This document shows positions 35,421-64,000 of a stretch of DNA of 64,000 bases, piece by piece. How positions within the stretch are numbered: the stretch's first letter is position 1; each line of letters starts with the position of its first letter. The position numbers and the translations under genes are program-made. The DNA is taken from positions 10,094,501 through 10,158,500 of the forward strand of contig NC_036447.1 of assembly GCF_002775205.1 (NCBI RefSeq), in the 5' to 3' direction. This DNA is from Xiphophorus maculatus (lineage: Eukaryota > Chordata > Actinopteri > Cyprinodontiformes > Poeciliidae). The notes below the pieces were generated by a model that worked only from the letters and a program-made list of their open reading frames with translations, made no database searches and was not told the DNA's origin.

Positions 35421-38330
35421 AAATATTTTGTCCTATATGCAGTTTAGATTAGCTTGAATATGTAGATTGAACAGTTCAAAACAGCACTTGCTACTTTATT
35501 TTTATAAATGAAACAATAGTAAGGTTATCAACATGGGATTCATTCAATGTGAATTTTACTGCTATTAAACCATCGAAAGACTGCCACCTCAAGATGGCGC
35601 CAGAGGAAAACTAAACTGATTCAGGGCATGCCAAGTATTCAAATTCAATGTCTGCATCATTGAGACATAAAATATAATTTTACTTCATTTAAATTTAATG
35701 AAGTGTATATATTAAATACCTTTAAGACACTGAATGTATTTTTTTTTCTTCATTATTTCATAGAAATATGCTATAAAAAGCAAATATTGCCAGAACCAAA
35801 GCCCATCACTGGGCTGGAAACTTTTTTGAAAGATGCTTTGATGGGTAACACATTGTCCTGTTCTAATTTCCATATGAAGAAAAACAAGCAGACACTGTGC
35901 AACCATATATGCAGCTCTCTTTAACTTCCTCAAGTATTGGGATGACTAATGCTCAACACTGCTGAGCTTATGGTGTTTTATTTAGAAAAGCTTTTAACAC
36001 AGCTGTAGTCTGTGACCTACTTCCAGACAGACAGGGTTGGAAATGAGAAGGGGGAAGCTTACAGAGCTGCCTCACGGGAGTAGATCTGCACAAAAAGCAA
36101 ATGTTAAGGAGGCAAGAAAAACTACTGCTATCTAGATAAACAGGAAAGAAGAAAAAATGACAGACAGTAGAAAGCGCAATCCTTCTTCAAATATGTGTGT
36201 TGGGCACCACAGTACTGGATTTCAAACATTGGTTTCTGTGCACTAGGTGAAAGACACAAGTATTAGAAATGTACTATTTCACCTGTGCTTCACCTCATAT
36301 TCAGATTACATGCTAAGTGCAAACTGACATCAACAGAAGATTAATATGGCATGAATGTGACAACTCTTACCAGCCAAGGTTGTTAAAGGTCTTACCTGTA
36401 ACCTTTCCAAACTCTATCCAATGTGTTTCTTTTATCATCATACTTCACTTATAGAATGTCTTGTATTCCATTTGTAAATTATAATGCACGGTGATCATGT
36501 TATAATAATAATAATGTAATTTAATACAATGGACAAACTGTGGTCCAAGTTGGTAAAGAGGCTGTTGTGCTCAGCATATCTCCAAATGTGTGAACTGATG
36601 GTTGTCATCTGATGGTTCATGCGTGGCTTTGTACCTGCTAATTAGTTGTAGCGCCATCTGTTACTTCAATATACAGCATGTAACTGTTGGCAGATTCCAC
36701 TCTGTGTTAAAACTTAAATTACAATTTTAATGTGAACATTTCTGTAGAGCAACACATCTGATCTTGTTCATGTTTGAAAACAGCAAAAATCTAGCAGCAG
36801 GACTTGGATAGACTTTAATAATTTTGATTAGATTATACATATGCCGTAACCAAATTTGCTTTACAAAAGTTATCTACACAGAGATGAGTTGTTTAAGTAA
36901 GTGCAGCAGGAAATATGTTTATGCTAACTAGCAACAGTTACTGCTATCTCATTAGCAACAAAGCAGGCAGAAAATATGAAAGGGCATGTAATTCACTTTT
37001 TCCTTTTCACCATGTTCTGTTCAGGCTTGTTGATCATGATAGATTAATTTTCATATGTGAAGAAATGCATAAAAAAGCAAGCGAAAAATGGAGCTTCAGA
37101 CAACTGAGAATGTGAAAGTCTGGAGACAGATCAGTAGCTTGGAGGTCGAACAAACTAACAAAGTCACTTCAAGCCAATGCTACATGCCAGTGCACATGTG
37201 GTGGTTGAATGGGAAGTCAAAATGCTGAACTCACAGAGCTCAAACACTGGGAAAAGTCACTGATCTAAATATGTGAAGAAAACACAGCAAGATTAAAGTT
37301 TGGAAAGAGCAGTTATTTTTTTATGTAATGAAAGCCACTGTATTTTTTTCACCTGAAAACATTTATACTTGTAAATAACATTTGTAGTCACCTTGATGGT
37401 CTGACTGCTGACTCCACCAAGAGCTATCCAGCTATCCATGGTGTAAACCTTCTGTTTTTCCTCACCTCTACTTTCAGTTGTTCTTTCCCCAGAAGACAAG
37501 ACATCCTGTTATTTCGTAACTTCAAGCAGGACAGTCAAAATAGTCAAAAATGACTATTTTTGGTGAGTGAGAAGGAGTTCACCCTTTTTAAAAAAAAAAC
37601 TCCTCCACAATTTTTGGAAAATGCTCTTATGCTCAGAATAGTCATACTCATTTCAAAAAGGAATTGATTACCAATAAGCAGACATACAACAGTTTGATGT
37701 ATTCCAGTTAAAAATGTGTTTTTGTTACTAAAAACAATCAGTTTTCTGTTTACATTGACAAGCATTCCCGCACTGCACTGTCATCAATATTTGGCATCTG
37801 CTTTCAATTTTAGAGAGCCATGGCTCCAGAGACTCTTTGTGAGTAAAAAAAAAACAACTCATTCCTTCTTTGAAAATGACTCATCCCCTTTAAAACTGTC
37901 AAAAAGGCAAGTTATGATATTTAGGTATTATGATATTTGCCCTTTAATAATAATATGTCTTTTAAAAATGTGGCTGCATAGCCAATGTTAATTTTATTTA
38001 TTTTTTTATCATAGTATGAACATCAACATGAGATCCAGTCTGTCCAATAAACATGCAAATGGCTAACCAACTGGTTCCCATGCCTGCACCCCCACACACA
38101 CCATGGTGGTGATTACAAACACAGCATGATTTAATCAGAAAGAGCTTCTTTTGATTTCAGACATAAGTGCCTAACTACCTAACCAAATGAAAGCTGCCGT
38201 TGTGATGCTCTCCTTTCACATAATTTTGAAGGCTCATTGATCTGAGTCCCACTGATTTGTATTTCTGGAGAAATGTTAAGTACTTTAGTGGGAAAACATG
38301 CTAATACCTCATTGTTTTGTCCCGAGCCTA
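35421..38330. other. Intergenic DNA, no feature recognised
   Basis: AT-rich, scattered short frames only. Confidence 0.45.
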
Positions 38331-38335
38331 GCTAA

Positions 38336-38580
38336 TGAAATCTAATTTTATTTGTATAGCACCTTTCAGCAACAGGGATTCTCAAAGTGCTTTACATCAT
38401 AAAAACACAAAACTACAAAGTCATAAAACACACAGTGAACAATTGAAGCATTACATTTTGCTGTTGTTACACATCAGATTGTTGATTGTTTCATTGATTA
38501 TGTCTCAAAAGCACCTCTAAACTGGTGGGTTTTTAGTCTAGATTTAAAGGCACTCAGTGTATCCTAATTATTAGGATAAG
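38336..38580 (-). mobile_element. L2-like LINE 3' end
   Basis: The - strand reads TLSAFKSRLKTHQFRGAF, the C-terminal L2-type motif, then a UTR with aaagcactttgagaatccct and ggtgctatacaaataaaatt, the standard L2 3' end. Confidence 0.7.
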
Positions 38581-38949
38581 CTGCTTACATGACGAACACG
38601 TTTCATGACACACAGGTGAATTGTTTAATCAATTAGTTCAGAGACTCTAAAGTGAGGGATGATAATTTTATTACCACCAAAGCCGGTTAAAAAGGAATCT
38701 GAAAATCATAGCAGAATCAGTAAAAAATAGTTAAGTCATTAATAATGAATAATCTAGTCATGCAGTTCACAACAAGTATTAAATCATTTAACTTATTTCA
38801 CAAAATAACCTTCGCTTTGTGTTTTAAATATTTCATGTAATGAAACAAGATCTTTGATAAACTGCAGACTTCAAACTGTAACTTCTCAAACTCCCTGGTA
38901 TGCTGACAAATAAATGAAAGGTTTTCTGGACGGCATGCACAAATGCAGC

Positions 38950-39440
38950 ACTTAGGTTTCCTCTGAAGTAATAGGATGTTGGGTTGTTATGATTGCAAAT
39001 CCATATGAACTTGCATTAACCGTGGTTAATGTGGGTAAGAGACTCTTCTCTCTTGACTTATGTATGTGCATCACAGATTGCATTTGCGCGTGGACGGATA
39101 GACCAAGCATATCTGAATGCAGAAAGAGGCTCTCGCTGTCTGTGAGGAGATTTGAGCTGACGAAGCTCTTGTGAGGCAGGCTCACCAGGACGGGAAATGG
39201 GATCGTACAAGCAACGGGCGGATTTAAAAAGGCAGCCATGCCATACCGAGCATCAGGCTGCAGAGAGCTGACCTTGTTACCTCCCACAGGGCATTCTTTG
39301 AAAAAGGGGTGACATCATTTTTGAGAGCTCTTGAGCAGTGTAAGAGAAGGTTTTTGCTCATCAAAACTCTGGCGTGTGCACGCACTGCGCTGCCACCACC
39401 TCCCCCTTCATCTCTCCCCAAATCTCTCAGCACATAATGA
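38950..39440. promoter_or_regulatory. GC-richer unique DNA, candidate regulatory island
   Basis: Non-repetitive sequence between AT-rich flanks and without a persuasive coding frame. It sits 4.5 kb upstream of the mast1 first exon region. Regulatory function is inferred only from composition. Confidence 0.2.
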
Positions 39441-39844
39441 ACAAAAATATGTAAAATTCATACGCTCTCATTCATTATTTACACTGAAAAGGGAAAAAAA
39501 GAAGCATAGCTTAATGTGGTAGAGGAGCGAGGCAGGCTGCTAACTAGGCTGTCTTTCAAAATATTAATGATCAAATGCGGACATGTTGTTAATCAGTTTT
39601 GTTCTTGGAGCATTATTTTTGTCTGTTGTTCACTGGAAGACATAAAAGTACAAATTAGAAAATGATTGAAAATTCATTTTCATTAAAAAGTTAAACTAGA
39701 TTCATCATTTATTTTTTTAAGCATTTATGTCTTTTAATTTTGAGGAATATGAAACACAGTCAATGGAAACTCAATGTTCTATTTCTTAGATAATTGCAAT
39801 ATTGCATAAGACCAGTGGATTTTCAATGTCAGCCTGCTGAAAGA

Positions 39845-40217
39845 TACAACTCTGTGAAAAAATTAAGAGTCTACTGCACTGAACCCCATTCAAAACCTCT
39901 TGGTTATTCCACCAGATATTGATTCCTGAACTCTTCCCGAGTTAAAACATTAGTATTGTTGGTTCTTAGTAAAAATAAACTTGTTTTCTTTTAATTATTT
40001 GAGGTCTGAAAGCTCTGCATCTTTTTTCATTACTTTGACTTCTTCAATTTCAGCAAATAAAAACAAAATTTTTGCTTTTAATTTCAGAGACGTGCTGTCA
40101 GTACTTCATAGAATAAAAGAACAATATTCATTTCATTCAAACATATACCTACAAAAAATAAAAACAGAGAAACTGACCATTTTAAGTGGTTTCTTAATTT
40201 TTTTCCAGAGATGTATG
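39845..40217. mobile_element. Non-autonomous DNA transposon (about 370 bp) with terminal inverted repeats
   Basis: The left end (ctctgtgaaaaaattaagag near 39851) is the complement of the right end (cttaatttttttccagag near 40193), with a few mismatches. The same right end recurs at about 62445-62496. The interior is AT-rich and non-coding. Confidence 0.6.
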
Positions 40218-41860
40218 TCCATGATGTGCACTGTGTTCTATTTCTTTAGTAAACAGTGACATAGAAGATAAGAGGACATCGGTCAGAATAAAGGGAATGC
40301 CTTTCTTTATGTCTTTAAGCTGACACGGAAGTGCTGCTGTTGGTGAGACTTGAGGTAATTCCCACACTGAGAGGGACTGAAGCTTCCAGCTTCATGTTCC
40401 CAGTGAGACTGTGACCATTAAGGCCATCGTGTTAAAAGCCTCAATGTAGCCTTCTTTTCTCACCCTACTGGAGTCAGAGTAGCTGTCTGATACTGTAGGT
40501 GGACTGTTATATCCTCACCATCCTTTAAAAAGGTCCCCTTTGACCAACACTTTGCATTTTCATTTCTTTTATTTCATTTGAAAATGCTTAAATGTGTAAA
40601 GTTCTTCAGTCTGTCACTCTGTTCATTGGGATGGACTTTACTCATGCAGATGCTTGAGTGTTGTTCCCGTGACATGCAAACTGTCGATTCTGCTTTGCCG
40701 TCCATTATTGACGAGATCAATATTGCAGACACGGTAGGGTCATACAGGTCTGGAGATATGAAAATATCTGTATCTGTAACCTGTAAGCTGAGAGTTTTGC
40801 TTCTGGTGAAGCTTTCCTAATCAAGCAGACATGCTGAGACATGTTGGACTGGCAAAAAAAAAAGTGTGAGAAGCCTGAAAATGCTTCGTGTCAGTGAATC
40901 TCATATGTCGGGTGGCAGGTGTGCATGTTAAAAAATGCATAACGCTGGGTGCCACTGCATGCGCCAGGTTATGCTGATGGTTGATTCAACTCCTAAGCTT
41001 AAAAATAACTTTATACAGTCAGCAGGGGCCATCGAGGAAAACTGCTGGGGGAGGTTCAAGCTTAATTTCAATAAAGAGAAGAGTTCAGAAACAGCCTCAG
41101 TGTCTGTCACAAACTGTCATGTTGAACTTCCCGACACACTTCTCTGTTTCTTTTCCACAGGATGACACAGGAAATTCTAAGATTACAAAATTATTACAGT
41201 GTAACATGTGAGAATGTTGAGTTATTGATTGTTGTTCACACTAGAGAATGTGTTTCCTCACTTAAGATAAAATTAGTCTTTTAGCTGTTAAGTAGTTTGT
41301 GCAATCTAGTCCCCATCTTCTTATATCCAACAGTCATATTTCAAGCAAATATCATAAAAACAATCTAGATAGATAATAGTTTATATATTGCATATATATT
41401 TTGTGTCACGGTTCTACCATTTATCTTTTTCTCACTTCTCAACACATCTGTCTGTCCCCTTTGTTTTCTGAACCAGATGCAGTACATTCCTGCAATTTAA
41501 TGAAATTAATTTAGCAACAGAGGTACGTCACCTGCTCTTTTGTTGGTGAAATTTGCTGTAAGGCAGCCAGACCCACCACAGAGTTTCACTTTACTGCCAA
41601 AAGAGGATACTTTGAAAGTAATAATAATAAAAAAACCTAGAATGATACCTAGTTACATTTATCTCAGTATTTATCATAAATATGATTGTCTCTCTCTCTC
41701 TAGAAGTTCTCAGATCAGTTGAGTGAATGATCAAATAATATAAACACATAAGTGTGTCAATTTTTTTTAAAGTCAAATTGAGATTCCCATTATTGGAAAT
41801 AAGATGTATGAGAGGATGCACCTATACATTCAGAGTCTCTTTTCTTCAAGGATAGTTTTA
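40218..41860. other. Intergenic DNA, no gene recognised
   Basis: Open frames at 40578-40820 and 40935-41211 have no known motifs and no supporting splice structure. Confidence 0.4.
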
Positions 41861-41869
41861 ACATTAACA

Positions 41870-42515
41870 TTAACCCTTGGATTACCTGCACTCTAATCAG
41901 ACTTGTGCACAATGTAGTCTGTTATCACCTGCTCATTACCTTCATTATTTTCTCTACCTTTTGCTGCAATTCCCTCCTCGATGTTCTACCAAAGAAATCA
42001 ATTGTGAACCTGCAGTGAGTTCAGAATGCTGCTGCCTCATCTGCACAAAAAAGAGAAAGCACATTACTGCATCACTCAAGTCCCTCCACTGACTTCCTGT
42101 AGCTTTTAAAATTGATTTTAAGATTTTATTACTTGTTTTTAAATGTCCTATTGCCTTGCAATCCATTTTTGTTCCATCTAAGCCGGCGGTAATCTTTTGG
42201 TGACAACTAAGTATCAAATTAGGAGGAAAGATGTCCGCTTTTGGCTACAGATGCTGTAATGCTCTTCTAGAGCAAAAAAGACTCCTAAGACTAATTTTTT
42301 ATTGTTTCCATTAATTGGATTATATTTTAATTGTGGTTACATTTATTGGATCTGTACAGCACTTATCGGTTTACATTTGCTGATTACACTTTATTGCAAT
42401 AGAACTTTATTAGGGCTATTGTTGTTTTCTATTTGTGTCTTTATTTTTCTCTGCAAAGTATTTTGAAAACACTGATAGTGACAAGGTACTATACAAATAA
42501 AACTGTCTTTCCCTT
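41870..42515 (+). mobile_element. L2-like LINE 3' fragment
   Basis: A broken frame resembles the L2 stretch VQNAAAS..., then HWLPV-like and FKIDFKILLLVFK-like blocks (42010-42170). It ends in a UTR with aaagtattttgaaaacactg and ggtactatacaaataaaact near 42455-42505. Several stops and indels make it dead. Confidence 0.65.
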
Positions 42516-42769
42516 GTGTTTTTTTGTTTTTGTTACAATTATTTCCAATAATAAAAACGTATTATTAGTATGGAAATGGGACACACTACTGCCTCGGTCC
42601 TTGGTTAGAATCTCAGCCTGCTTACCTAATAATGCAGGATCAAACCTGTACAGGGCTCCTTTAGCAAAATTACTAAAATCGCTGTACAGCATTGCTATTT
42701 ATTAATACGACCTACATTTCAATATGAATTTGGTACATATGGAAATAAATTATGCTTTTAAAGCATCTC

Positions 42770-43110
42770 TGTCTGAATCATAGGTGCTCCTCTGTTGTAA
42801 ACTCATCATTCCCCGGGTGGACCGCCTCATCATCACAAGCAGAATGAGAGCCAGCGATCTGTACCTCCTCAGCCTGCCACGGCCTGGTTGCTGAGGGGTT
42901 AAAAGTCGTGTTATTGTAGGAAGTGGGTGGCATTGGAGACGAGGATGGAGCGATGTCTGTGTGGCAACATGAGATCCCTTTGAACCGGAGAAGCGGCGGT
43001 ACATCGGAGGAGAGCAACCCGGATTGAACGCACAGCTCACCAGATGACGAGAAAATCCGCGTCCCGAGGAAGTAAAACGAGAAGCGATCGTCCTGTTACC
43101 ACCGCTGCTG
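42770..43110 (-). other. GC-rich block with two overlapping open frames on the - strand
   Basis: Frames of 79 residues (ending ...NDEFTTEEHL) and 96 residues overlap. The first has a natural-looking acidic end but no clear start or acceptor. The block lies at the upstream edge of the mast1 5' region, so it may equally be promoter or 5' UTR DNA of that gene. Neither product is recognised. Confidence 0.2.
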
Positions 43111-43944
43111 TTTGAATCCTGCCGTATGGACGCTGCACACTGGCTGCAGATTGTGTTTGACCGTGCCGTTGTTAGTGCTTAGATGCTCTAACACTGTATG
43201 TGTCATACTATCAAGGCTCCTAGTTAAATGTGCGGCAAGCGTGAACTCTAAATAAATGCGACGAGCGAATATACGAATCTGGACGTGGTTCGACGCTTTA
43301 AGAGGACTTCGGGTGTCAGGTGTTTTATAGGTGAGATACAAGATTTCACCCCCGCCCCCCATACTGACAGATGACAGAAGCAGAATTCAATGTCCAACAA
43401 ACAGATGCGAAGGAATTGCTTTTGTCTTGGATCGTTGCCTGGAAGTGGGGACCTCTGCAAACTTGTTTGTTCTATCTAATCTGTGGTGTAATAACCTTCG
43501 GTCTGACCGTCTGGGTTCCTAGCAGAGACTCATCTCTATCACTCAGCTGGACTTCAGTTCATCCCTCTGATCCCTCCATGCAGCCTCCCCACCAAAGAGC
43601 AGCCCTGACAGTGGTTCTTGTCTGACAGCATGGATTGTCTGCTCGTGTGGAACGCAGGGGCCACACTGTATCATGAACCTTGTTCATAGATGGTTGTCTT
43701 TTTGACTGTAAACCAACCCCTCCTCTGCGTTTCTGTTTATAACAACAAACATGATGTTACAGCTTTAGTATATTTTTGTTTTCACCCGAAAATTGGTGTG
43801 GGCCCTCAGCGAAGTGTGCAGCTGTGATGGTATATCGTGAACCGTGCTGGTCGGCTGGAAGCAACGCGAGACTTGGAACTCTACGTCCAATATTAAGAAC
43901 TCAAGACAAGGAGACCCGCCACAGGTGTAACCCGGGCACGCGCC
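43111..43944 (+). promoter_or_regulatory. mast1: Probable mast1 5' region with upstream ORFs
   Basis: CpG-containing DNA directly before the mast1 start. It contains a short frame (ATG near 43125, 19 codons) and an 84-codon frame at 43371-43625. No TATA box or start site can be fixed. If transcribed as one leader, these upstream frames could restrain translation; that is inference. Confidence 0.35.
43371..43625 (+). CDS. Small ORF in the mast1 leader, 84 residues with one hydrophobic helix
   Basis: Runs from ATG to TGA and includes the hydrophobic stretch LQTCLFYLICGVITFGLTVW, which could span a membrane. No homologue is recognised and the start context is weak. It may be a chance frame in a GC-rich leader, or an upstream ORF. 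Confidence 0.15.
   Translation: MTEAEFNVQQTDAKELLLSWIVAWKWGPLQTCLFYLICGVITFGLTVWVPSRDSSLSLSWTSVHPSDPSMQPPHQRAALTVVLV

Positions 43945-64000
<20,056 letters not shown>

Noticed and set aside
38952-39287. 111-residue - strand frame
   Set aside because: No motif and ordinary composition; the region is kept only as a candidate regulatory island.

Overview
The window is ordinary vertebrate nuclear DNA, most likely from a teleost fish. The genes are split by GT-AG introns, many only 80-500 bp long. The intergenic DNA is AT-rich and carries relics of teleost-typical repeats: Tc1/mariner-like elements, hAT-type MITEs, L2-like LINE 3' ends and long (CA)n and (CAGA)n arrays. All gene calls rest on reading the translated sequence against remembered families; nothing was searched.

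Layout. 1-3.9 kb: a Kir2-type inward-rectifier potassium channel, best read as kcnj4 (Kir2.3), + strand, with a short first coding exon (660-682) and one large exon (1611-3255). 3.9-21.8 kb: a gene desert with transposon relics, including two nested insertions, and a few GC-richer islands that could be regulatory. 21.8-26.1 kb: sox10, + strand, with a CCAAT/GC-box promoter region, a probable noncoding first exon, three coding exons giving 502 residues, and a 3' UTR of about 1.3 kb. 27.6-31.1 kb: rnaseh2a, + strand, eight coding exons giving 305 residues. 32.4-32.8 kb: a compact - strand gene for a 69-residue single-pass membrane microprotein, with a TATA box and one 87-bp intron; I do not recognise its family. 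32.8-42.7 kb: no clear gene, several repeats. 42.7-64 kb: the 5' end of a MAST-family kinase gene, best read as mast1, + strand, with a first coding exon at 43945-43983, a second at 54019-54050 and an alternative first coding exon at 61294-61313. The kinase and PDZ parts lie beyond the right edge.

The genes do not form a pathway. Kir2.3 sets resting potential in excitable cells, Sox10 is the neural-crest and glial transcription factor, RNase H2A is the catalytic subunit of the enzyme that removes ribonucleotides from DNA, and Mast1 is a microtubule-associated neuronal kinase. The neighbourhood supports the calls: KCNJ4 and SOX10 are linked on human 22q13.1, while RNASEH2A and MAST1 are close neighbours on human 19p13.13. 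The window therefore joins two human blocks.

I found no convincing undescribed multi-gene system. The observations most worth a second look are the alternative mast1 first exons, the intron splitting codon 8 of the Kir2 gene, the TATA-driven microprotein gene, and a perfect 28-bp foldback at the truncated end of a LINE insertion.
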